A DNA stretch of 13,548 nt, from positions 1,923,581 to 1,937,128 of the forward strand of contig CP070830.1 in NCBI GenBank assembly GCA_020344865.1. The letters are read 5' to 3'. Positions 1 through 7,181 of this stretch are shown piece after piece. The translations under genes were made by a program, and so were the position numbers. This DNA comes from Planctomycetota bacterium (lineage in GTDB: Bacteria > Planctomycetota > Phycisphaerae > Sedimentisphaerales > Anaerobacaceae). Every line of letters starts with the position of its first letter. The stretch's first letter is position 1. The notes beneath the pieces are model-generated. The model ran no database searches and was not told the origin of the DNA. It saw only the letters and a list, made by a program, of their open reading frames with translations.

Positions 1-42
1 CTGACCGCTATGGAAACCGTCAACGTAATGGGACAGATATAA
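1..42 (+). CDS. ribH: 6,7-dimethyl-8-ribityllumazine synthase, C-terminal end (partial)
   Basis: Only the last 13 codons and a TAA stop are inside the window, in frame 1. The peptide LTAMETVNVMGQI closely resembles the C-terminal helix of lumazine synthase (the E. coli enzyme ends with a very similar LTALEMINVLKAI stretch). Lumazine synthase makes the penultimate intermediate of riboflavin synthesis. The ribH-nusB order is a common bacterial arrangement and supports the call. The gap to nusB is short and shows no terminator, so the two are probably co-transcribed. The assignment rests on 13 residues plus context. Confidence 0.7.
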   Translation: MTAMETVNVMGQI

Positions 43-97
43 ACTGATCATTGACAATTAAAAAGTAATCGGTAGTCAATTGGCAAGAGGCCAGAAC

Positions 98-505
98 GTG
101 GACAAGAGAACAAGGGCCAGAGAACTGGCTATGCAGGGGCTATATCAGCTCGACGTACAAGGCGCGGACCTGCTCGAACGCTTGGGTGAGTTCTTCATAG
201 AAAATGACAGCGATGACTCGGTCCGCAAACTTGCATCAGACTGGACGAGAGGAACATGGGAAAATCTGGCACAGTGTGATGAACTGATAGGCGGTGCAAC
301 AATAAAATGGCAGTTATCCCGCCTCTCACCCGTTGACAAAAGCATTTTGAGATTAGCCGTATATCAATTGAAATTCTCTCCGGATATCCCGGCCAAAGTC
401 GTGATAAACGAGGCAATAGAGCTTGCCAAAAAATTCAGCACAGACAAATCGCCGGCATTCATCAACGGTGTGCTCGATGCCGTCCTGAAGAAACTAAGAA
501 CCTAA
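98..505 (+). CDS. nusB: Transcription antitermination factor NusB
   Basis: A 135-residue protein, a normal length for NusB, the small all-helical RNA-binding protein that joins NusE (S10) on boxA RNA and promotes antitermination of rRNA transcription. Family marks visible are the N-terminal RTRARELAMQGLYQLD helix, the central VDKSILRLAVYQL segment, and the C-terminal VINEAIELAKKFS and FINGVLDAVLKKL motifs. I chose the GTG at 98: an AAGAGG Shine-Dalgarno (85-90) sits 7 bases upstream, and the resulting N-terminus (MDKRTRAREL) is typical of NusB. An in-frame TTG at 80 would add six residues but has no ribosome binding site. It lies downstream of probable ribH and 32 bases ahead of a ParA-type gene, likely in one transcript. 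Confidence 0.93.
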   Translation: MDKRTRARELAMQGLYQLDVQGADLLERLGEFFIENDSDDSVRKLASDWTRGTWENLAQCDELIGGATIKWQLSRLSPVDKSILRLAVYQLKFSPDIPAKVVINEAIELAKKFSTDKSPAFINGVLDAVLKKLRT

Positions 506-537
506 AGCCAAAGATTTATAGCCGTGAGGGCAACGTA

Positions 538-1485
538 TTGAGGAAAATAGCGGTACTGAACCAAAAAGGGGGAGTAGGCAAGACAACAACCGTGGTCAAT
601 ACCGCCGCAGCTCTTGCTACGGCGGGCCTGAAGGTTATTGTTCTCGACCTCGACCCACAGGCCCACCTGACAATACACCTCGGTGCAGAACCCGAAACCA
701 TCGGGTCCGGCTCATATAAAGTTCTGATTAAGGAAGGTAGGCTCGAAGAAGAACTTCTGTTTGTGCGCCCGAACCTCTGGCTGCTGCCGGCAAATATTAA
801 CCTTGTGGGCGCCGAAAGCGAACTTGTCAGCGTCGTCGGCAGGGAAACAATTCTCCGGGAAGCTTTTCAGACAGTTGAGGACAAATTCGATTATTGTCTG
901 ATTGACTGCCCCCCCTCACTTGGACTGCTGACGCTAAATGCTCTGGCCGCCGCAGAAGAGGCCTTGATACCGCTGCAGCCGCATTTCCTGGCCCTGCAGG
1001 GCTTTGGAAAACTGCTGCAAACCGTCGATCTCGTCAACAAAAGAATCAACCCTAACCTGAAAGTCAAAGGGGTCTTGCTCTGCATGTTCGACAGCAGGGC
1101 GTCGCTGCCGGGTGAGGTCAGGGCCGACATTGAAAAATTCCTCGACAATGCGCGCGGGACCAATTATGCCTGGTCGCAGGCACAGATTTTGCCCGTTTAT
1201 ATCCGAAGAAATATCAAACTCGCCGAGGCACCCAGCTACGGCAAAACAATATTTGAATACGAGCCGAATTGTCACGGCGCCGAAGATTACAAGAAAGTAG
1301 CTGAATTCCTCCACACCCAGGCAAAACTTGTCCCCGAGACAGGCGACGTCGAAAACATTGCCCAGCCCCCATTGGAAATCAGGCCAATTTCACAACCTGA
1401 TTCACCCACGCCCCCGGCAGAGCTAACTGAAACGACGGCTGCTCACCCGCTTGAATCCGACCAGCACAAAGAGAATCAAATCTAA
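538..1485 (+). CDS. ParA/Soj family chromosome-partitioning-type ATPase
   Basis: A 315-residue cytoplasmic P-loop ATPase of the ParA/MinD superfamily. The deviant Walker A motif KGGVGKTT is at residues 10-17 with both signature lysines, the Walker A' region VLDLDPQ at 35-41, and the Walker B region LIDCPPS at 121-127. The Soj-like C-terminal motif IRRNIKLAEAPSYGK is at about 222-236, followed by HGAEDY. This pattern fits chromosomal Soj rather than MinD, and there is no membrane-targeting helix. The start is TTG at 538 with GAGGG (526-530) 7 bases upstream. Residues from about 262 to the end form a Pro/Thr/Glu-rich tail that typical Soj proteins of about 255 residues lack. No parB is adjacent, so the cargo is unknown: it could segregate the chromosome or position another complex. 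It is 32 bases after nusB and probably shares its transcript. Confidence 0.88.
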   Translation: MRKIAVLNQKGGVGKTTTVVNTAAALATAGLKVIVLDLDPQAHLTIHLGAEPETIGSGSYKVLIKEGRLEEELLFVRPNLWLLPANINLVGAESELVSVVGRETILREAFQTVEDKFDYCLIDCPPSLGLLTLNALAAAEEALIPLQPHFLALQGFGKLLQTVDLVNKRINPNLKVKGVLLCMFDSRASLPGEVRADIEKFLDNARGTNYAWSQAQILPVYIRRNIKLAEAPSYGKTIFEYEPNCHGAEDYKKVAEFLHTQAKLVPETGDVENIAQPPLEIRPISQPDSPTPPAELTETTAAHPLESDQHKENQI

Positions 1486-1567
1486 AAGCAGATAAGCACC
1501 GAATGCGTGGAATTACTGGTTTCTAAAGCTGTCCCCGTAGCCCCAGAGGTTTGCTGATGAACTAATA

Positions 1568-3055
1568 TCACCAAAGCTCTTTCTTTTCAGCTGGTTTTTT
1601 CAGGCCCGCCGCATCAGCCTTGGCCCGGAGTCTATCGGCCGCAGGCAACGGCGAGTGATGGTAAAGGACTTGGACCACCTTCCACTGGTTATTCAACGCC
1701 TCGACAGCTTCTGCCCATTTATCCGGGTATTTCCTGCTGAACATTTCAGCTAGGTCTAGGCAAGTCGCCAGATACGCCGCACGTGCTTTTTCCTCAGCAA
1801 TTGTTCCTCCTGCAATTCCGGCTTCGATTTCAGCCTTCATTTTTTCTCGCAGCTCCTTCGCCTGCCCAGTCCGCTTGGACAGCCGCAGGACGTTAGCCGG
1901 TTTCTGGCTACGGATTCGATAAACTACTCGCCCGTTGACCACAACCCTCTGCCCGCCCTGTCCAGTTATCACTCGCTCAGCAAGTTCGACAAGGCGGTCG
2001 GCGTAACTGGTGATGGTTTCGTCCTGGGGCATCTCCTCTCGTGTTGTGTTCTTATAACGGTCAACAATTTGCCAGCCCTGCGCCATCATCCAGCGATAGC
2101 CTCTGATGACGCCGACAATGGTACCGGCAGTAGCAGCATTGCAGTCGGCATCCCAGCCGAAGTTAAACGCCGTCATCAATGTCCTAGCGAAATCCCCACC
2201 GCCGTACAATAGTGCCGCAACAATTGACGCAGTGTTGAGCTCGTGCCCGTTCATGTCACGCATCGTCCCGCCGTGACGCGTGTATTTGTCCCTGACCAGC
2301 TGTCGCGTCTTGCGCCAATCATCCGGATATTGCCTGTGCCATCGCCGCACGTCCCCGACAATTTCACGGATAATGCTATTGGGATCCAGCGCAGCTACAC
2401 CGGCGTCGAGGATTTCCGCCATATCGTCGCTGGTAAAGGCGGTCGCAATCATAGTAGTGAAAAACTGTGTTGTCTGAGCGGGTTCTGCGTCAATGGTGAC
2501 ACGCGTGTAGTTCAGCCCAATCCGAGCCGCAGTCTGCGGCATAGCCGGCGCCAACAGGCCAAACGTCTCACAGATAAACTGCCCCGATATGTTAAAATCC
2601 GCCCATGGATTCAGCGCAAAAGTTCCTGTCAGAGGTGGCTCAATGCCGATATCCATCAACTGACGGGCGTACAGGTTAGAGCACCAGATGCGCTTATTCA
2701 CTCGTGATTTCCATAGCTTCGTTATTCGCTGCGGCGACAAGAAAATCTCATCTTCGTGCTGCATTATATAGATGTAAACCCATTCAAGGTCAGTGTCGTC
2801 ATCTGTCCAGGCTCCCTGTGGGAGGGATGGTATATAAACTTCGACATTGCCGGGCGTGTTAATGTATTTCATCTCATGTTCAAGCCCGTTAAGATTGCCC
2901 AGCATCTGGCCGAGCAGCCCGCCGCGAATTTTGTCGATGAGTGTTTCAGCTGGTATCTCGACAAATCCACTATTTTCCCCCTTGGCCGGCACAACGACAA
3001 AGACCGCGCACATAATTACAGTGACCAGCAGAAAATGGTGGATTTTCACAGCCAT
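1568..3055 (-). CDS. Exported ADP-ribosylglycohydrolase-family protein
   Basis: A 495-residue member of the ADP-ribosylglycohydrolase (DraG/ARH, crystallin J1) fold, whose characterised members cleave ADP-ribose from proteins or related N-/O-glycosides using two metal ions. Visible motifs are IRGGLLGQMLGN at about 43-54 (the family's opening helix), the metal-binding WTDDDTD at 83-89, NTASIVAALLYGGGDF at about 274-289, and GWDADCNAATAGTIVG at 300-315, which corresponds to the second metal motif DxDC/T. Residues 1-26 look like a Sec signal peptide: K4, H6 and H7, then a hydrophobic run, then a cleavage-like VPAKG. It is therefore probably periplasmic or secreted, unusual for an enzyme acting on intracellular ADP-ribose. 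The C-terminal 100 or so residues are charged and helical beyond the core domain. The ATG start lacks a well-spaced ribosome binding site. It follows the GH116 gene by 37 bases and is probably translated from the same mRNA. The substrate cannot be read from sequence; a glycoside is as likely as ADP-ribose. Confidence 0.82.
   Translation of the reverse strand: MAVKIHHFLLVTVIMCAVFVVVPAKGENSGFVEIPAETLIDKIRGGLLGQMLGNLNGLEHEMKYINTPGNVEVYIPSLPQGAWTDDDTDLEWVYIYIMQHEDEIFLSPQRITKLWKSRVNKRIWCSNLYARQLMDIGIEPPLTGTFALNPWADFNISGQFICETFGLLAPAMPQTAARIGLNYTRVTIDAEPAQTTQFFTTMIATAFTSDDMAEILDAGVAALDPNSIIREIVGDVRRWHRQYPDDWRKTRQLVRDKYTRHGGTMRDMNGHELNTASIVAALLYGGGDFARTLMTAFNFGWDADCNAATAGTIVGVIRGYRWMMAQGWQIVDRYKNTTREEMPQDETITSYADRLVELAERVITGQGGQRVVVNGRVVYRIRSQKPANVLRLSKRTGQAKELREKMKAEIEAGIAGGTIAEEKARAAYLATCLDLAEMFSRKYPDKWAEAVEALNNQWKVVQVLYHHSPLPAADRLRAKADAAGLKKPAEKKELW
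1571..1600 (+). terminator. Weak candidate rho-independent terminator for the nusB-parA transcript
   Basis: On the + strand an imperfect stem (CC plus AGCT pairing with AGCT plus GG, with a two-base AA bulge and a 10-base loop) is followed by six T residues (1595-1600). It lies about 85 bases after the parA-like stop, inside the 3' end of the convergent gene. The stem is short and bulged, so this is a possibility only. The 82-base convergent gap at 1486-1567 shows no better hairpin. Confidence 0.22.
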
Positions 3056-3092
3056 TTTTTTCGTCGAGTTTTCCCTTCTTACCTGTTAGGAC

Positions 3093-6000
3093 TCAACCAA
3101 TCTTCACATCCACATTCAGTACCGAGTCAGCTTCAAGAACAATCGCTTTGCTCAGAGTCACCTCTAAGCTCAAGCCCTCAAGACTGAACTTAACGGGTAG
3201 CCCTTTATTGTCCATATTTGCGGTAACCTGAGAGAGCTTGACATCTTGCTCAAGTTCAAACACGAGCTTGCGAATGGCAAGTTTTCCATGCTTGACTTCA
3301 ATTTGCTCTGTCTGTCTTAACTTGGTACGTTTTTGTGTGAAAAGGCCCCAACCCTCTGCGGCGGTGAAAAACGAACTATGGTCATCCGGCTGCCAGATTG
3401 GTTTAAAGCCAACCACTCCGGCCGGGCCGTCATATATAAAACCCTGGCTGGCCAAAAGAATCGACCAAACACTCATTGCGCGGGCGTAGAACTTACCGCA
3501 CTCATCATCACCAAACGGGTTGCCGCTGTAGCCCCACGACGCCCAGTTTGTGTTGGTCAGGCCCGTGCGCAAGCGACCATCATAGCGGTCGTAGATAGCA
3601 CGCGTCACCAGAAATCCTTCTTTCAGCATACCGTACTGGACCATGGTCGCGGCGGCAGCGTACTCGAAGCCGGTCATAGCCTCGTCGGCATACGTCATAT
3701 GGTCTTTCGGCCGGTCCTTCCCCGGCCATGTTATCATCTGCATGCCCGCATCGTCGTCACCCACGAACTTACGCGGGAGTTGCTCGACACCACGAAAGTT
3801 GGTGCGGAAATTGTACTTCAACAGTGATTTCATCGCCGAACGTACTCTATCGGCCGGATAGTGTGGCTCAAGACCAACCTGATTCGCCCACCATTCTCCG
3901 AGAACCTGGTCAATATGACAGCCGTTGTTGTAATCCCTCTCTGGTTCGGCATCGGGAATTTGAATGTAATATTCACCGTTCCATAGTGTTTCGTTTTGCC
4001 TGGAAGCACCGGATTGCCGGATGCTCCTGTATCGCTTTGCCGATGAGTTGTCACCGTGTATTTCAGCCATTTTTTCGCAAGTTTCCAGCGCCGCAAGGTA
4101 GAGCGAACCAAGCCACGTCGTGCTGCCCCCAAGTTCGCCATCGAGTGTATTGTGCTGCGGTCCGGCCAATATCCCGTCTTCATCCTTGTCCCAGGTTGCA
4201 ATTATATAGTCCATTGCCTTTTTGTATCGCGGCCAGTGTGTGTCAAACCATTGGTTATCTGAACTGCAGAGATATTCGCGGTATCCGCCGAGAATCTCGC
4301 CGCATTGGCCGTCAAAAGCTACGTTTCCCCCTGGATGCCGGAACGGAATAGCGCCGTCATTGCGTTGATATCTGAGAGATTGCTCGCGCATCCGCCGGGC
4401 AATAGATGGGAAAAGCCTCGCGTGCGCCTGCGCATAATGCCAGACGTGTGCGCAATTGCCGTGGCAGCATCCTGTACCTTTGCTGCATCCCTCCCAGGCG
4501 CCGAAGTAGCCGCTCTTAGCCCAGAAACATGTCTTGCTCCGTAGCACAGCTACCTGTGAGCTCATGCGATCAAGCATCCAGTGAGGCAGATTCCCCGAAT
4601 AGAATGTCCTGTGGTACGAGCGCGTCCGCTCCGTTAGCCTGTCCATGTTTTCCTTCAGGTACCGCGCCGCATCCAGAGCATCAGACCAGAAGTTGGTGTA
4701 CATATTGCCTTCATGCTGCCATTGCTGTCTCTTGTCACCGTGCCTGGCGTTAGGAAAATACCAGACAAGTGCAAAACGCACTGTACGCTCCTGTCCCGGC
4801 CCCAGCTGCAGCGGCACCGCCAAGGCGCCATTTAGCGTCTGGTCTTTTCCCGATGGACCTGCTTGCTTAGGACCAGTTAGCCTGCCATCCTGTGCCCATT
4901 GGTCTCTCAGATCATCCAGACTCTCCCATGACGCTGTACCTTCGGCGCCTTCCTCTAACACCGCCAGTGCCATATCACCATAACCGGAGGCATCTTTGCC
5001 CATATCCGAGGTCATATGAAGAATCGTTGCGTTGTTTTCATCCATCACACGGTTGCGGTTTTGACCGAGGCCTATCAGCTGCGCCTCGGCTAAAGGCTCA
5101 TCGGAAATCACAATATGGTCAACATCGATATGTCCCCACCAGTCGTCGACATCATCGACTATTTGAATTTGTGCTTTCTTGTCTCGCAGCTCGCTCAGGT
5201 CCCAGGTTGCCCAGTCCATTGCGTCACTGTTGTCACCCGACCGCGTGCGAACCACTTGTCCATCCACCAAAAGGTTAATACACGTCCTGCTTGGATGGTC
5301 GCCTCCTGCAACAAGGAAATGAATATACTTTTTATCAATAGTAAACTCTTGTGACGTCAAGGTACCTGTGGGCCCATCCCCTTTTTTCCAGTATGTATTG
5401 ACAAGCCCTTTCCCGCGAAAACCTTTCAACTGCTGTACGCTGTACGCACCTCTCGCCGGGCCGGCGCCGAATGCCTCTCCAGTCGCCAGCCAGTCACCAT
5501 AATCCGATGATTCAAAGTCTGCCATGACCGTTCCGCTTTTCGGACCCGGAGAGCGAATTGTGCCAGTAAAGCCCACGGCGTTCTTCTGCGTTGCCAAAAG
5601 GCTCACCTCAACCAATCTGCTCGATGGATTCATCACCTTCAGGTTGAATATGGCGCACGGAATCGCCGAATCCTTTTCGTTCAGGGGAATAAGTGGATTG
5701 AACGTCTCCATGCTTAACTTTACCGGCAGTTTATCATCCTCGAACTCGTACCAGCCGAACGGATATTCCCCGCGAAAACTAAGGTCTTTCATCGCTTCAA
5801 ACGGCCCGACCGGGCTTGTCTGTAACGCTCGTATCACCGGCCCCTCGCTCTTTGCCCGCACGCGCACGGCAAGAAAACTATCCGGCAAAATGGCGTGTGT
5901 AAAGTTGTTGAAAATCTGCCACGCATGTCGTTCGGCCTTGCCGTTAATTTGAATACAGCCCGCGCCGATACCGCCTATAGGCAGGCTAATAGCGGTCAGA

Positions 6001-6155
6001 TACTCCCCGCGATATACACGCGTTTGCCCCCTGGCAAACACAGACTCTGTCCGCTCCGGAAACGGGTCACCCAGCGACCACTCAGGCATGGTCAGCGCCG
6101 CGGTACTCAAGCCTATAGCTTTTAGAAAATCACGTCGATTGAAGTTATTATCCAT
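3093..6155 (-). CDS. Tat-exported GH116-family glycosidase (GBA2/beta-glucosidase type) with an inserted beta-sandwich domain
   Basis: A 1020-residue exported glycoside hydrolase. I start at the ATG at 6153-6155 because it places the Tat signal NRRDFLKAIG, followed by a hydrophobic stretch, at the N-terminus; the reading frame is open for 26 more codons, but that extension is not signal-like. The N-terminal GH116 domain begins with LPIGGIGAGCIQING and a HAWQIFNN segment. Residues about 210-352 (codons near 5528-5100) form an inserted beta-sandwich with DFESSDYGDW, GFRGKGLVNTYW and ATWDLSELRDKKAQIQIVDD, a module I associate with planctomycete GH32-type proteins. The (alpha/alpha)6 catalytic domain follows. 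E555 in AWEGCSKG aligns with the GBA2 nucleophile region (YLEG), and D672 in QHNTLDG with the acid/base region (QTYD). A cysteine-rich GCCHGNCAHVW segment follows the nucleophile. The family hydrolyses beta-glucosides, beta-xylosides, N-acetylglucosaminides or glucosylceramide; the exact substrate is unresolved. It lies 37 bases upstream of the exported ADP-ribosylglycohydrolase-like gene. Confidence 0.85.
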   Translation of the reverse strand: MDNNFNRRDFLKAIGLSTAALTMPEWSLGDPFPERTESVFARGQTRVYRGEYLTAISLPIGGIGAGCIQINGKAERHAWQIFNNFTHAILPDSFLAVRVRAKSEGPVIRALQTSPVGPFEAMKDLSFRGEYPFGWYEFEDDKLPVKLSMETFNPLIPLNEKDSAIPCAIFNLKVMNPSSRLVEVSLLATQKNAVGFTGTIRSPGPKSGTVMADFESSDYGDWLATGEAFGAGPARGAYSVQQLKGFRGKGLVNTYWKKGDGPTGTLTSQEFTIDKKYIHFLVAGGDHPSRTCINLLVDGQVVRTRSGDNSDAMDWATWDLSELRDKKAQIQIVDDVDDWWGHIDVDHIVISDEPLAEAQLIGLGQNRNRVMDENNATILHMTSDMGKDASGYGDMALAVLEEGAEGTASWESLDDLRDQWAQDGRLTGPKQAGPSGKDQTLNGALAVPLQLGPGQERTVRFALVWYFPNARHGDKRQQWQHEGNMYTNFWSDALDAARYLKENMDRLTERTRSYHRTFYSGNLPHWMLDRMSSQVAVLRSKTCFWAKSGYFGAWEGCSKGTGCCHGNCAHVWHYAQAHARLFPSIARRMREQSLRYQRNDGAIPFRHPGGNVAFDGQCGEILGGYREYLCSSDNQWFDTHWPRYKKAMDYIIATWDKDEDGILAGPQHNTLDGELGGSTTWLGSLYLAALETCEKMAEIHGDNSSAKRYRSIRQSGASRQNETLWNGEYYIQIPDAEPERDYNNGCHIDQVLGEWWANQVGLEPHYPADRVRSAMKSLLKYNFRTNFRGVEQLPRKFVGDDDAGMQMITWPGKDRPKDHMTYADEAMTGFEYAAAATMVQYGMLKEGFLVTRAIYDRYDGRLRTGLTNTNWASWGYSGNPFGDDECGKFYARAMSVWSILLASQGFIYDGPAGVVGFKPIWQPDDHSSFFTAAEGWGLFTQKRTKLRQTEQIEVKHGKLAIRKLVFELEQDVKLSQVTANMDNKGLPVKFSLEGLSLEVTLSKAIVLEADSVLNVDVKIG

Positions 6156-6231
6156 TTTCGAGCACTCATTGTCACACAAAAGCCAGTTATTTAATTTCCA
6201 GGACCACCACCGATTTTGCCGTTTTAAATTC

Positions 6232-6259
6232 AATCAAAACTATTGTGCAAATATGTCAA
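6232..6259 (-). promoter_or_regulatory. Possible promoter for the GH116 gene
   Basis: Reading the minus strand, a perfect TTGACA -35 box (6259-6254) overlaps the stop codon of the E2-core gene, with TTGATT (3/6 match to TATAAT) 16 bases downstream. This would start a transcript with a roughly 70-base leader before the GH116 ATG. The 100-base gap contains no clear hairpin terminator. The -10 box is poor, so read-through from the E2-core gene is equally possible. Confidence 0.22.
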
Positions 6260-6942
6260 ACCAACTCCTGGGGATTTTGCAGCTGTTCCTTGATGAGGTT
6301 TAGGAACTGTGCTGCATAGACCTCGTCTACGACCGTCCGGTCGACGGCCAGGGTTAAACTTACCATTTTCCGCATAGCAGCTTTGCCATCTTTTGGTACA
6401 ACCTCATTAATTACATTACCGACAGCCAAGATAGTACTGGCAGGCGGCGGTACAATCCCAACAAAGGAATCAACGCCATAAGAACCAAGATTGCTTAACG
6501 CTATCGTCTCTCCTTCCAAATCTTTGAGTGCCAATTTATTGCTGCGTGCCTTTTCAGTCAGTAGTTTTTCCAACCGGGCAATTTCAGCTAGGGTCTTTTT
6601 ATCCGCCTCCTTTATAACAGGCACGACAAGTCCTTGAGGGGCGCTGACCGCAAAGCCGACATTGATGCAGTCGGCAATCCTGATGTTGCTGCCATCAAGC
6701 CTGCCTATCATAAGGGGGTGCTCTTTAACGGCCGTTGCCAGGGCACGAATATAAAAAGCGTTTGTAGTTATTTTGACACCCTCTTGTTTTTTGAGCTTCG
6801 GACGCATGCCCATCAGTTCGGTTACATCTGCTTTTAACTCGATGTAGAAGCAGGGCTTGCTCTGCTTGGCTTTTAACATCCTCTCGCCGATGAGCTTCTG
6901 GATTCTGGTCCGCGGGATATGGTTCTTCACGAGGTTATCCAA
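6256..6942 (-). CDS. Stand-alone 2-oxoacid dehydrogenase E2-type catalytic domain with degenerate active site
   Basis: A 228-residue protein covering only the chloramphenicol-acetyltransferase-like catalytic core of dihydrolipoamide acyltransferases. It opens with IPRTRIQKLIGERM, continues with TNAFYIRALATAVKEHP and IALSNLGSYGVDSF, and ends with an AVDRTVVDEVYAAQFL segment. No lipoyl domain (no DKA-type lysine site) and no E3-binding domain precede it; the upstream sequence on this strand holds neither. The hallmark DHRxxDG reads DRTVVDE at 201-207: the catalytic His is Arg202 (CGG, 6339-6337) and the Gly is Glu207, while Asp206 is kept. Normal acyl transfer is therefore doubtful. It may be structural, like eukaryotic protein X, or have another activity. 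The start is TTG (6942-6940) with AGAGG 5 bases upstream. It diverges from a dihydrolipoyl dehydrogenase gene across 239 bases; no E1 genes are in the window. Confidence 0.85.
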   Translation of the reverse strand: MDNLVKNHIPRTRIQKLIGERMLKAKQSKPCFYIELKADVTELMGMRPKLKKQEGVKITTNAFYIRALATAVKEHPLMIGRLDGSNIRIADCINVGFAVSAPQGLVVPVIKEADKKTLAEIARLEKLLTEKARSNKLALKDLEGETIALSNLGSYGVDSFVGIVPPPASTILAVGNVINEVVPKDGKAAMRKMVSLTLAVDRTVVDEVYAAQFLNLIKEQLQNPQELV

Positions 6943-7003
6943 AGACGCCTCTTTTACTCTCGGTTAATGTTAATATTACAAACTGATTCAGGGCCCGGGT
7001 AAC

Positions 7004-7032
7004 ATAATAGCGTTGCCATCCTCTCCCTGCAA
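7004..7032 (-). promoter_or_regulatory. Possible promoter for the E2-core gene
   Basis: On the minus strand TTGCAG (7032-7027) and TATTAT (7009-7004, 5/6 match to TATAAT) are separated by 17 bases, about 60 bases upstream of the TTG start. The -35 box matches consensus at only three positions, so this is a modest candidate. Confidence 0.28.
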
Positions 7033-7083
7033 GCGTACAAAGATATCTTTTCCGCTTGTAGAAACGTTCGATTGCTTGTGGTT

Positions 7084-7099
7084 TTAGCGGTTTCGCTAA
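7084..7099. promoter_or_regulatory. Perfect palindrome, possible operator
   Basis: TTAGCG (7084-7089) and CGCTAA (7094-7099) form an exact inverted repeat around a GTTT spacer, extendable by a wobble pair and one further pair. There is no following T-run, so it does not look like a terminator on the + strand. It lies about 28 bases upstream of the extended -10 box of the E3/rhamnose operon and between the two divergent genes, a suitable place for a dimeric activator or repressor. No regulator gene is in the window. Confidence 0.35.
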
Positions 7100-7127
7100 G
7101 AAATCCGGGTTTAATTTTGTGCTTTTT

Positions 7128-7136
7128 TGGTATACT
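7128..7136 (+). promoter_or_regulatory. Extended -10 promoter for the lpdA-rhamnose operon
   Basis: TGGTATACT matches the extended -10 consensus TGnTATAAT with a single mismatch, preceded by a T-rich stretch. No good -35 box is seen at 16-18 bases, which is tolerated for extended -10 promoters. Transcription would start near 7143, giving a leader of about 40 bases before the ATG at 7182 and its GGAG ribosome binding site (7171-7174). Confidence 0.45.
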
Positions 7137-7181
7137 GGTGTCCTTAGCATTATCAAACACATGGTGTTCTGGAGTTCGATA

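Noticed and set aside
51..56. Perfect TTGACA box between ribH and nusB
   Set aside because: No acceptable -10 hexamer at 16-18 bases downstream, and the gene order suggests read-through from ribH.
934..1314. 126-codon minus-strand open frame inside the parA-like gene
   Set aside because: Complementary to conserved ParA motifs and without recognisable protein features.
3728..4351. 207-codon plus-strand open frame inside the GH116 gene
   Set aside because: Antisense to conserved GH116 catalytic sequence; the translation is rich in Arg, Ser, Pro and Cys with no motif.
6156..6233. 26-codon N-terminal extension of the GH116 protein
   Set aside because: The extension is Trp/Asn/Lys-rich and would bury the Tat motif NRRDFLK; starting at 6155 puts the twin arginines where a signal peptide needs them.
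6971..6978. TAATATTA palindrome near the E2-core start
   Set aside because: An 8-base AT-rich palindrome with poorly matching flanks is expected by chance in an AT-rich leader.
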